DNA of 64,000 bases. Source: Argopecten irradians. Its lineage: Eukaryota; Mollusca; Bivalvia; Pectinida; Pectinidae. The translations under genes and the position numbers were made by a program. Shown here piece by piece: positions 22,342 to 33,500 of the stretch. The first letter of the stretch is position 1; each line of letters starts with the position of its first letter. The stretch lies in the NCBI RefSeq assembly GCF_041381155.1, contig NC_091135.1:50542086-50606085 (forward strand). The letters run 5' to 3'. A model generated the notes under the pieces. It was not told where the DNA came from. It did not search any database and was given only the letters and a program-made list of their open reading frames with translations.

Positions 22342-24363
22342 ATGCTGTTATCTTCCCTTTTGGTGATGATATCAGCTGCATTTAACACGATTAACTCCAC
22401 GAATATATTTCACAACAATTCAGAGCTTTCATTTGGATTTGATAACAGTATTAACATTACAGTAGATGGTATAACATTCATGGGTACTCAACCACAGGAT
22501 GTATCCAGTTCTCTGCCACCGGAATGGTCCAGAATCTGCAGAATTCAACCAGGATTAGGATGTATTCATCCGTCTACCAAGCAAATTGTAGTAGATACCC
22601 TGGCAAAAGTACATCCAACTTGTATACTGTGCTCCGTCAGACGAGGGGAGGTATTGAGATTTGAAAGCTTAAGACATATTTTGCAAATTTCTGTGGTAAG
22701 GAAACATTATGCAGTGACGATTGGATGTGCGCCCGGAGGGAACATCACACTTCCGTACCCAATGCGTGCTGTCGGACTAAAGTATATACACGTTCAAGAC
22801 TGCTTGATCCGGGACTCTATGGCGGACTATTTCAACACCGATATCAATATGATTCCAGACACATTGGTATATTACGCCATAATAGACTCTAGATTCTACG
22901 TCGATTCATCTGAGTTTGCAGTTACGGTACAAAACCTTCAATTCATGACGAAAGCGGCGAAATGCGGTCCAGAGAAAGAGCTAATGGTGGCGATCAGTAG
23001 AAATATTTCTTATGTATTCAGCAAGATTGTTTTACCCCGCGTTGAACGAATGAAAGGCGAGGAAACGCCTAATGCAGCACGTGCATTCTATCGCGGTGTA
23101 TCGAGAGCTGCGTTCACATGTAATTATACAAAACTAATCGAACTTGACCGAAGTTTTGCGAGGAGCCTTGGTTCGAAGCATGATAGTGTCCTTTTGCAAA
23201 ACTCAGATTTTCCAGCATTGCTTGTGTTTAATTTATCATATTCACTATTGCGGGAAGTACCAGGAAAATTCGATGACTGGCGACTATATTTCCCGCGTAT
23301 GAAAATCATGGATTTAACACATAACAGGATAAATGATTTCAAAAGTGTACTAGACTATGGGACGAAGACTGAGGACCCTAGCATGGGTACACTAGATCTG
23401 CGCTATAACAATATAACTACAATAACGTTGAAGCAGCTCCGTGCATTACAACATCACAAGTATGTGAAGGTTGACATCCGGAACAACCCATTTGTATGTG
23501 ATTGTGGTATGAAGGACTTCGTCGAGTTTTTTCATCACGACAACAACTTAACAATCGATACTGCAATAGGTCAGTATATGTATTTGCAAGATCTTAAATG
23601 CCACAAACCAGACAAATTGAAAGGTCGTAAAATTGCTGGCGTCACCATCAGAGAGCTAGGCTGTGAACTAGAAACGACAACATTACTCGCCGCACCAATC
23701 ATTGTATTGTGTTTAATTGTCGCGATTCTAATTGTTTTTATTATCATCATGATAAAATACAGAAAGGAAATAGTCATTCTGGCTTTTACTAGATTAAACA
23801 TAATACTCCCCTGCCAACGATTTGAAGACAATGCCGGTAAGAAATTTGACGCATTTGTCTCCTACAGTCAGCACGACTCTAATTGGGTATTGAATACATT
23901 GGTTCCGGGTTTAGAACGCCCTAACGGGCTTGATCCATTTAAACTTTGTCTTCATCAACGAGACTTTGCTGTTGGAACTGCTATTGCAGAAAATATCGTT
24001 AACAGCGTGGAGGCTAGTCGTCATACGATTCTCGTTATTTCACGGAAGTTCCTGGAGAGTGAATGGTGTTTGATGGAATTTCGAACGGCATTTCACCAAA
24101 GTTTGTTAGAAAAAAAGAAACATCTGATACTCGTTACTGTAGAACAGTTGGCACCAGAAGAACTTGATGCAGATTTGAAGCGTTGTATGCAGACATTGAC
24201 CTATGTTCATATCAATGACAGGCTTTTTTGGGACAAAATTATATTTTCATTGTCGAATAAAAGGAAAAGGAACAAAGATGGCCATTTTTTCGACAACTTG
24301 AAGCATTGTTTCCGGCATCGACAACACCACCACGCCAACGGCAATAACAATCAGGCTAAATGA
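22342..24363 (+). CDS. Toll-like receptor: short LRR ectodomain, transmembrane helix, cytoplasmic TIR domain
   Basis: 673 residues from ATG 22342, chosen because a signal peptide (MLLSSLLVMISAAF) starts there. The frame is open from ATG 22147, which would add 65 residues that do not look like a signal; CGTTCAG before 22341 could be a splice acceptor. Cysteines 66, 74, 94, 97, 129, 154, 208, 260, 386, 388, 420 and 441 repeat the scaffold of the two paralogues. LRRs are at about 290-380, the C-terminal cap at 382-441, the transmembrane helix at 446-471. The TIR domain (about 501-640) has box 1 FDAFVSY, box 2 RDFAVG, WC..E at 575-579 and box 3 FW at 629-630; valine replaces the vertebrate BB-loop proline, as in Drosophila Toll. 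A basic, His-rich tail ends the protein. By family it should dimerise on ligand and recruit TIR adaptors such as MyD88 in innate immunity; the ligand is unknown. The ectodomain is much shorter than in typical TLRs. Confidence 0.93.
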   Translation: MLLSSLLVMISAAFNTINSTNIFHNNSELSFGFDNSINITVDGITFMGTQPQDVSSSLPPEWSRICRIQPGLGCIHPSTKQIVVDTLAKVHPTCILCSVRRGEVLRFESLRHILQISVVRKHYAVTIGCAPGGNITLPYPMRAVGLKYIHVQDCLIRDSMADYFNTDINMIPDTLVYYAIIDSRFYVDSSEFAVTVQNLQFMTKAAKCGPEKELMVAISRNISYVFSKIVLPRVERMKGEETPNAARAFYRGVSRAAFTCNYTKLIELDRSFARSLGSKHDSVLLQNSDFPALLVFNLSYSLLREVPGKFDDWRLYFPRMKIMDLTHNRINDFKSVLDYGTKTEDPSMGTLDLRYNNITTITLKQLRALQHHKYVKVDIRNNPFVCDCGMKDFVEFFHHDNNLTIDTAIGQYMYLQDLKCHKPDKLKGRKIAGVTIRELGCELETTTLLAAPIIVLCLIVAILIVFIIIMIKYRKEIVILAFTRLNIILPCQRFEDNAGKKFDAFVSYSQHDSNWVLNTLVPGLERPNGLDPFKLCLHQRDFAVGTAIAENIVNSVEASRHTILVISRKFLESEWCLMEFRTAFHQSLLEKKKHLILVTVEQLAPEELDADLKRCMQTLTYVHINDRLFWDKIIFSLSNKRKRNKDGHFFDNLKHCFRHRQHHHANGNNNQAK

Positions 24364-24845
24364 TTTTATTTTTTGTGTTGTTCCATTTAGTTATATTGCA
24401 ATTTAACTATTTGCATTGCTATGATAAAATTTATACAATAAAGCACTTGGTTATCACTAATATTTCGGAAAAAGGGCCTCATTTATGCCGATATTCATAT
24501 TGTATATATAAAATAAAATAAAAAAGTACGGTTAAACATAATGTTAGCTATACATTGTACTGGTAAGCATTAACATTAGTTAGAAACACGTGTCGAATTA
24601 TAGCTAAATACTACGTATTGGTCATACTACAAAACCACATACAACATCAATCCTTTGAAGAATGACTTTGTCAGCTTTATCAGATCACTATGAAATTGAT
24701 GGAAACTCACAAGTGTGATTAATTGTCGGTTTTATGACATATGCTACGCACTATTTAATAGCAATTGGCGTAATGAATAAAGTTCATGTAAAATGTCACT
24801 GTTGTGCGTGTTAGAAACGAATCAATATTTGGATGTGAATCTTGG
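24364..24845 (+). promoter_or_regulatory. 3' region of gene 3 with poly(A) signal
   Basis: AATAAA at 24437-24442 lies 74 bp after the stop codon and is the likely poly(A) signal. The remaining spacer up to the R copy is AT-rich and featureless. Confidence 0.65.
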
Positions 24846-25298
24846 CCCAGCAAGTAGGGTGTTAGAATTGTACATTTTGTAACTGCTGCATAATCGTAAA
24901 TGGATTTAGGATCTTATATATTTTCTTCTTCCTAAGTAACTTTGTTCTTCCTAACGTCTCTCTAAAAACCGCCTCACTTTTGGCTTTCTGTTGATCGCTT
25001 GTCCCGGCTTATAGATTTCGTCTCCTGATCGAGACACACCAAAGTCTATAAAAGTGGTAGTTTCTGTTCTTTCTTAGCACTCAGTATAACGGGAGTGTGA
25101 CGACTGGTTCGTCCGTTGTCAGTATAATGTGACAGGTTGGGTTGTGTGGCTTGGTGTCTTCGGCAGCATGTGTCAGTGATATAACACTATAAATAAACAC
25201 GCACCTCGCACAACACGTATGCTACACACCGCTTACGTGGGAGGCTGTTCTTACATGACCCATAATAGGACGTTAATGAATCAAACAAACAAACAAGC
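24846..25298 (+). mobile_element. R-family SINE-like element, near full length, sense
   Basis: It begins AGTAGGGTGTTAGAATTGTA, passes through GACACACCAAAGTCTATAAA, GGTAGTTTCTG, GTCAGTATAATGTGACAGG and GTCAGTGATATAACACTATA, and ends AGGACGTTAATGAATC followed by (AAAC)n. Across the family, copies of about 450-510 bp share both ends, and 5'-truncated copies carry short target duplications next to the (CAAA)n tail, as expected for LINE-mobilised SINEs. A weak B-box-like GGTTCTGTCCC is seen in the better copies. Confidence 0.7.
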
Positions 25299-26084
25299 CT
25301 GCAAATCTGTAATAAAACTTTGATTCGGTGTTTTTTGTATTTTTTGGCGTTACAAAGCCTTATAAAAATCTAGCACGTCGTGTGTATTTGTGGTCTGTTA
25401 ATATACACTACGTACACATCACAATGAATGATAGGAATGGATGGCGGACGATAATATATCAAAAACCTCCTGTACTGTTACCTATGTATATAAAATATTG
25501 ATGGTTCGTAGGATACTGATAATACGGTATGTTCTCTATCTTAACGTAAATGTTCTTTTACAATCATCGCAATAGAGTGTTAGGTTTTCTTAGGTGGTGT
25601 GTTAATGTCGCGTATCTTGGTAAAACTGGACAGTGTTGATTATTTTTCTCATCAGCTTACCAGACAAGTCGGAAATCTGCTGATTTTAAATATATTCAAT
25701 TGAAATGTATAGTGTTCATTATCTAGTTTCTTCGAATGACGAGATTGACATAGCAATTTTGCATTTCTTGTTCTTAATCGCACCGAAGTGCACCAATTTA
25801 GGAATTATACTTCATCTGTACAAGGAAGTAATCATGCGACTGCTTGGACTAAATAAAGCCTGTTTATTGGTTTTGAAGACATACCAAGGTAGACATTTTT
25901 ATCGTGGTGTGAAATGCAATTTATTCCATAATCCAAAACCTGTCTATAGCCTTCGGCCGTTTTGTAACCTATCTTTCTTCATCGACTAATGTATACGATC
26001 TAACGGCTTTTAAGATGGCGAAATGGTCTTAGATAAGTGTTCCAATTTACGTAAACGAACTTCGTTCACGAGAAAAATCGCATA
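25299..26084. other. Intergenic DNA, nothing recognised
   Basis: AT-rich. A 94-codon ORF (25705-25989) has no signal of being a gene. Confidence 0.5.
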
Positions 26085-26262
26085 TTGTAAATGGCGACTA
26101 CATTTAGGATCGTCCCTTTTCTCTATCCTAACCTACTTTATTCTTACTTATGGCTCCCTTGACACCGCCTCAGTTTTGGCCTTCTTTAAGGTAGGCTCTG
26201 GATTCTGTACCCGGGTCGAAGACAACCCAAAGTCTATAAAAGTGGCAGTTTCTGCACAATTT
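26085..26262 (+). repeat. R-family fragment, sense
   Basis: The family order is preserved: GCGACTACATTTAGGAT, CGCCTCAGTTTTGGCCTTC, CTCTGGATTCTGTACCCGGG, AAAGTCTATAAAAGTGGCAG. The 3' half is missing. A 93-codon ORF that overlaps it is accidental. Confidence 0.6.
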
Positions 26263-26879
26263 ATTCAATGTTATTTCTGTATGATCTATCCTTTTACACA
26301 TTGAAATCAAAGAATGACGCGACAACCCGACGCTTTCGTGACGTTACGATAGAAACATTGACGTTGCGTGTAGATTTAAAAACTTTCATTTCAAAATAAA
26401 TGAAATTATACGTTAATATGTACTTTATTTTATTAGGTAGTCTGAAAAAGTAATTATAAGCACTGATGTTACTGTTAAGTTAAAAATTGTTTGCACATCC
26501 TTTGGGAGAATTCTTTTACGTAAATAGAGACTTCAGTGCTAAATTGACAAGTTGTTGAAAACATAAAAACAAAGAAAAAAATAACAAAGTAAGAACATTA
26601 TGCCAGTAGGATCCACAGCACTCACCAAGGTTTTTCGAAGTGCTTCGTTCCCCAAATCAGTCCGAACCCTCTTGTCCAACATCGAGTAAAATATATACAG
26701 ATATATGAAGTGTTTTGATGATATTACGATCCTAGTTACGATCTAGCTACAGATGGCTTACTGATCTGGTCGCCGATGATCGCCTCCCAGTGAATACCGC
26801 TACATAAACATAGGGATCATTTTGAAATCTGAAGGAGTCTGAAAAGTGTTCGGCATAGGTACTATTGGCAAAAGACTTC
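26263..26879. repeat. Diverged inverted remnant of the composite repeat, then spacer
   Basis: CGTGACGTTACGATAGAAAC near 26337 and AGTAATTATAAGCACTGATG near 26448, read on the minus strand, match the segment after the hairpin in copies A and B. 26506-26879 shows nothing recognisable. Confidence 0.4.
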
Positions 26880-27850
26880 AAAAGCATGTACGCCTTAGGT
26901 TAATCATCTGTGAACAATGCGCCAGAGGAAAACATTCCAACTCGACGAGGAAGGCACCTATGTACAGATAAGTAATGCAAAGCTGCAACCCAATGGAACG
27001 TATAGCGTCGACTATTAAAGGGTCATTGCCTAGGACTGACGACGGGATGGGAACCAATACGTCTTGGTGGTCGGAGATCACTTGACAAAATGGACAGAAT
27101 CCTTCGCAATACCAAATCAAGAGACTTTGACAGTAGCAAACGTTCTGGTAGAAGGCCTATGTCAATAAAAACCAAACCGACTGGGACGTCCAATGGCCGT
27201 ATTTAATGATGGCGTAATGGTCTTCAGTGCACGATTCAACGAATTTTACGCTAAACTATCTGATGTTTGGTAGAGAACTCTTAATCCTATCAGACCTAAG
27301 GTAATCACGGTATAATGATAAGAGGACCTCCAGCGGGAAGCTGAAGAAAAAGTATCATGTGTGGGTTTATTTTCCGAAATTAACGTCCTTTTGGCGCAGT
27401 CCGTGCCTGGCACGAAACGTTGTCTGATGCAACGTACAAAATTTCTCCATTTGGCGGTGGAAGAAAATAAGTGGTCTATGTGGATAGACTGCAGGTGAGA
27501 TTTATTCAGATTCATCTGGTATCTTGCTCAGTTGCACAGAATGCTTCGAAGGAGACTTACAGTCCACGTGGCAGGTGAATGGAGTCGTGTAAGAAGCCGA
27601 ACTCCACAAAGGAAATACTCTTGTTATTAGTGCAACAGAACATGTGGGAGGAAAGCAGACTTGGAGCGTCACAAGAATTGCTTTCATTCAACTGAAAAAA
27701 AGCTCCACGGCGTTCCACAAACGGTAGCAGAGAAGTCAGTGTCGTCGGGAAGGGCTACGGAGACGATCACATCAGAGGCAGTTGGCACCACAGCAGCGAA
27801 GCCCTCGTCAACGACGACGACAGCCCCGTCATTGGACGCTTAGTTAGGGC
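26880..27850. mobile_element. Ty3/gypsy LTR-retrotransposon fossil (integrase region)
   Basis: A clearly higher-GC block. On the + strand about 27000-27170 reads like the integrase core of Ty3/gypsy elements (words such as VGDHLTKWTE and PNQETLTVANVLVE), and about 27240-27300 like the downstream integrase end (MFGREL). 27660-27843 resembles a low-complexity end of the polyprotein. Only the 3' part of the pol region is seen; gag, protease and reverse transcriptase were not found, and no LTR pair was recognised. It is broken in several places and appears old. Confidence 0.6.
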
Positions 27851-30164
27851 CTGATCCATATGTGTCTATCACGAGTGTGACTAGGCATTGTCAGGTAGGA
27901 CCTCAGATACACCTCTACCCTTAAATTTCAGTTCCCCAAAGAAGATCATCTATATATCTCTGAATACGGAAACTGAACCGCCGACAGTACCAATACTGAC
28001 TTCCGAGGATAGCTGTTACCAGATACAGTGTTGTACATGTATGTAACAAGGGGAACGCAGACGTACTGTAGAGTAAAGCACCACATAGGCAAAATAAGTC
28101 AACTGTGAGGACAACCGTGAATGATGGCGCAACAATCCAAAGTTCGAGTGTGCATGTGACCATATGTGATAAATGGGATGGATGGAAGCAAAGTGAATGA
28201 ATAGGTGAGATTAGAACTGAACATTTCTGTGCTATTCGAGTAAGAAATAGTTATTCATTGTGAACATGAATTAAAGAGTTATTAGGTAGTATGTAGTGTA
28301 ACCAGGAATGTGAGGGCGTACGTAGTGTTATTATGTGTCACTGAGAGTAAATGTTGCGGAATATATGAATGAGTGAATGTAGTATTATCAATATTTGTCA
28401 TTGTTTTCAACGTTGGTCGAAGCGTCCAATCCGGAGGCGTGGGTAATGTAATGTCCGTAGGTTTCATATATGTATTATAAAACATATTATATATCGCTTA
28501 TATATGTATCAGTCAATTATTATTCGTCTGTATAAAGTTCCAGTATTATTGTTACCTGTCTGTATTGTACATGGACGTTAAAAGTGTTCAGTAGACGTCT
28601 ATTAACACACATGGACGTTAAAAGTGTTCAGTAGACGGGTCGGTGGTTCGTAGTCTCGGGCTATACATGGGTGAATACGACGTCATTAGTTGGGTTGGTT
28701 TACGGGTATGTAAATGAAAGGACGGCGTGACAGTGTACCGGTGCTAGTACCCGTAAACAAAGTACGTTAAACTCCTTAACTTTACCCCGTGTACCGGCCC
28801 TGCCGCTCGTCCACTGGAGCTAGAGACAAGAGGTGGATTAATATTATGTTTGAAATGTTAGTGACTCTGTAGGGACAACCCACATTGCCCAACACACAAG
28901 CTTAAGGTTGCAGAAAAGATAGGGGAGGCGCGTACGGCAGGAATTGGGTGGACGGGGCGACAGGACGCCGGGGAAGTTGGCGTAGGGTTGCCGGAGCGTC
29001 AGGTTTACCTGTAGGAGTATAGTAGAGCGTTGACAATGTCGGTTGCGCCTTACTGAGTTGCCAGAGTTTCCGCTCATATAACATTCATGTTGCCCCAGAT
29101 CATGCTAAGACGATGAATCCCTTACAATATATATTTTAATTAATACTTGAGACATTGTAAATATGCTACTGGACTGGCAACAAGGAAAACATGTTAAAAT
29201 GATCCATGTGGTGGAGGTGTTCATTTTAATTGTCCGGGCCGGTTGTTCAAAAGGTGATTAGGCTAATAACTGTTTAACGACAAGTTTCAATTATAGATTA
29301 ACATCTTCTTGTAATATTAACTTTACAAATAACATTCTTAAGAACTTTCTGTTCACACTTGTTGTTTCTTGTGATATAATCATGTCATAAAAATTGTACT
29401 TCTAAACTGACGACTTTTTCTTGAGACTTGTACATGACTTGCGGTTCAGAACTACAGAACTATCACTATTTTTTAATTGAACGACATCACGTTGTATTAT
29501 ATTTTAAATATATAATTCACAATGATTTAATGTTACCTAAGTGGACTAGATACGAATAAACGAATTTGTCGCGATATGTAGTAATGTTTCTTACAGAGCA
29601 TAAAATAATCGCATTTTAGTTTTGATTTTAATCACTCCTGATTTGGGGTTGATCTAATTGATCTAAGAACAAACTAAATAATTTTATAAAAAAAAGTTTC
29701 ATGGCAAATATTCGTCATTAGCACGTGCCGGTGGCATGAACTAAGGTCTTCATAACGTAATCTTAAACACAACCTATAAGCTAGTCCAAACGTAGGGCGT
29801 GTAACGCCATTGGTCTTCATCAATATTTTAATTACTGTCTTTTCTAACTCCCAATATATAACATATATATTATTGAATCCGATTATTTTTATCAACTACA
29901 ATTAGGTACGGAAGACGATGAAGTACATGGTACATGTAATATCCTTTAGGTAATATACTGTGTACCCCAATATTATCGAAAATGTGCCTATACACCACAA
30001 GAGCTTGTCAGTGAGTAGAGATTTGTGTTTTGAAATGCAGCTATATTGTATATAATTGGTTGTTTGTTCAGTATTATTATTCTTAAAACAGTATTGTATA
30101 ACAAATTAAAATTATTCGAAAAGTGTTGATATAGAATATGTCCATTGGTATCGCTTATAAGGGT
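27851..30164. other. Unassigned DNA downstream of the gypsy fossil
   Basis: 27851 to about 29090 stays GC-richer than its surroundings and may include terminal or leader sequence of the same old element, though no LTR pair was confirmed. A 29-bp sequence starting ACATGGACGTTAAAAGTG is directly repeated at about 28568-28597 and 28610-28638. From 29100 to 30164 the DNA is AT-rich with nothing recognised. Confidence 0.4.
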
Positions 30165-30596
30165 AAAGACCAAGGATTATAATTGCATTTTGTAGTATCC
30201 ATGTAGTAAAAACCAAGGATCATAATTGTATTTTGTAGTATCCATGTAGTAAAAACAAAGGATCATAATTGTATGTAGTAGTATCCATGTAGTAAAAACC
30301 AAGGATTATAATTGTATTTTGTAGTATCCATGTAGTAAAAACCAAGGATTATAATTGCATTTTGTAGTATCCATGTTGTAAAAACCAAGGATTATAATTG
30401 TATGAAGTAGTATCCATGTAGTAAAAACCAAGGATTATAATTGCATTTTGTAGTATCCATGTAGTAAAAACCAAGGATCATAATTGTATGTAGTAGTATC
30501 CATGTAGTAAAAACCAAGGATTATAATTGTATTTTGTAGTATCCATGAAGTAAAAACCAAGGATTATAATTTCATGTAGTAGTATCCATGTAGTAA
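30165..30596. repeat. 43-bp minisatellite, left part (about 10 units)
   Basis: 43-bp units contain AACCAAGGATTATAATTG, then TATGTAGTAG or TATTTTGTAG, then TATCCATGTAGTAAA. The array stops abruptly inside a unit at 30596, where a 3.9-kb mobile element begins, and resumes at 34511. Confidence 0.95.
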
Positions 30597-33500
30597 CAAG
30601 AGGCCCAAGGGCCTTAACGGTCATCTGACTACCTTGGCAATAGCTGTATAGGGAATTAGATATATGGTGTCATGGTTAAAAAATAAAAACACTTGGTCAT
30701 GGCCATGTAAGGATCATTTCATGCAAGTTTCAGTCAAACTGCATGGGTAGAACTTTAGAAGAAGTTCAAAATGTGTTTTCAAGATGGCAGCTTTGGTGGC
30801 CATCTTGGTTTTTGGGTCAACCCGTCAAACAACAACACTTTGTTGGGACAATGTCAGTATCCTTAAAATTAATCAGACAGGTTCCAGCAAAATCGCACTG
30901 GAAGAACTTAAGAATAAGTTCAAAATATATTTTCAAGATGGCGGGAGTGGTGGCCATCTTGGATTTCAGATCAACATCAAAATATAAAAACACTTGGTCA
31001 GGACCATGACAAGGATCATTTCATATGCAAGTAAGTATCAGCTAAATCACACTGGCAGAATTTGAGAAGTTCAAAATTCAAGATATAAGCCTAATTGACC
31101 CCTGATCTTGAAAGAAAGTCAAGGTCATTCATTTCAATAACTTTGGTAACCCTTCATCCCAGCATGCCACAGGCCAAATATGAGTACCCTGGACCTTTCG
31201 GTTAGTTACAAGAAGTCATTCAAAGAATTGAGCCTATTTGACCCCTGTGACTTAGAAAATAAGTCAAGGTAATCCATTTTCACACCTTTAGTAGGCCTTC
31301 ATTACAGCATGAAACGGGCAAAATATGAGTACTCTGGGCCTTACGGTTATTGAGAAGAAAACGTTCAAAGATCTTAGCCTTTTTTACCCTTGTGACCTTG
31401 ACAGCAGGTCAAAGCCATTCATCTTCATAAATTTGGTAACTCTTTATCCCAGCATGCTACAGGCCAAATATAAGTACTCTGAGCCTTACAGTTATTGAGA
31501 AGTCGTTCAAAGATTTAAGCCTATTTAACCCCTGTGACCTTGAAAGTAGGTCAAGGTCATAAATTTTTACAACTTTATTAGCCTTTCATCCCCGCATACT
31601 ACAGGCCAAATATGAGTACTCTGAGCCTCATGGTTATAGAGAAGAAGTCGTTCAAAGATTTTAGACTTTTTGACCCCTGTGACCTTGAAAGTAGGTCAAG
31701 GTCATTCCTTTTCACAACTTTTGTAGCTCTTCATCCCAGCATGCTACGGGCCAAACATGAGTACTCTGGGCCTTATGGCTATTGAGAAGAAGTCGTTCAA
31801 AGATTTGAGCCTATTTGACCCCTGTGACCTTGAAAGTAGGTCAAGGTCATTAATTTTCACAAAATTGGTAGCCCTTCATACCAGCATGCTACAGGCCATA
31901 TATGAGTACTCTGGGCTTTACAGTTATTGAGAAGAAGTCGTTCAAAGATTTGAGCCTATTTGAGCCCTGTGACCTTGAAAGTAGGTCAAGGTCAATAATG
32001 TTCACAACTTTGGTAGCCCTACATCCCAGCATGCTACAGGCCAAATATGAGTACTCTGGGCCTTATGGTTATTGAGAAGAAGTCGTTCAAAGATTTGAGC
32101 CTATTTGACCCCTGTGACCTTGAAGTAGGCCAAGGTAATTAATTTTCACAACTTTTGTAGCTCTTCATACCAGCATGCTACGGCCAAATATGAGTTCTTT
32201 AGGCCTTATGGCTATTGAGAAGAAGTCGTTCAAAGATTTGGGCCTATTTGACCCCTGTGACCATGAAAGTACGTCCAGGTCATTAATTTTCACAAAATTG
32301 GTAGCCCTTCATACCAGCATGCTACAGGCCATATATGAGTACTCTGGGCTTTACAGTTATTGAGAAGAAGTCGTTCAAAGATTTGAGCCTATTTGAGCCC
32401 TGTGACCTTGAAAGTAGGTCAAGGTCAATAATGTTCACAACTTTGGTAGCCCTACATCCCAGCATGCTACAGGCCAAATATGAGTACTCTGGGCCTTATG
32501 GTTATTGAGAAGAAGTCGTTCAAAGATTTGAGCCTATTTGACCCCTGTGACCTTGAAAGTAGGTCTAGGTCATTAATTTTCACAACTTTAGTAGTCCTTA
32601 ATCCCAGCATGCTACAGGCAAAATATGAGTACTCTGGGCCTTATGGTTATTGAGAAGAAGTCGTTCAAAGATTTGAGCCTATTTGACCCCTGTGACCTTG
32701 AAGTAGGCCAAGGTAATTAATTTTCACAACTTTTGTAGCTCTTCATACCAGCATGCTACGGCCAAATATGAGTTCTTTAGGCCTTATGGCTATTGAGAAG
32801 AAGTCGTTCAAAGATTTGGGCCTATTTGACCCCTGTGACCTTGAAAGTACGTCCAGGTCATTAATTTTCACAAAATTGGTAGCCCTTCATACCAGCATGC
32901 TACAGGCCATATATGAGTACTCTGGGCTTTACAGTTATTGAGAAGAAGTCGTTCAAAGATTTGAGCCTATTTGAGCCCTGTGACCTTGAAAGTAGGTCAA
33001 GGTCAATAATGTTCACAACTTTGGTAGCCCTACATCCCAGCATGCTACAGGCCAAATATGAGTACTCTGGGCCTTATGGTTATTGAGAAGAAGTCGTTCA
33101 AAGATTTGAGCCTATTTGACCCCTGTGACCTTGAAAGTAGGTCTAGGTCATTAATTTTCACAACTTTAGTAGTCCTTAATCCCAGCATGCTACAGGCAAA
33201 ATATGAGTACTCTGGGCCTTATGGTTATTGAGAAGAAGTCGTTTACAGATTTTAGCCTTTTTGACCCCTGTGACCTTGAAAGTAGGTCAAGGTCATTCTT
33301 TTCCACAACTTTTGTAGCTTTTCATCCCAGCATGCTACGGGCTAAATATGAGTACTCTGGGCCTTATGGTTATTGAGCAGAAGTCGTTCAAAGATTTGAG
33401 CCTATTTGACCCCTGTGACCTTGAAAGTTGGTCAAGGTCATTAATTTTCACAACTTTGGTAGACCTTTATCCCAGCATGCTACGGACCAAACATGCGTAC

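Noticed and set aside
32175-32941. Two nearly identical 62-codon ORFs (32175-32363 and 32753-32941)
   Set aside because: They are chance frames in the duplicated four-unit block of the 145-bp array of a mobile element.
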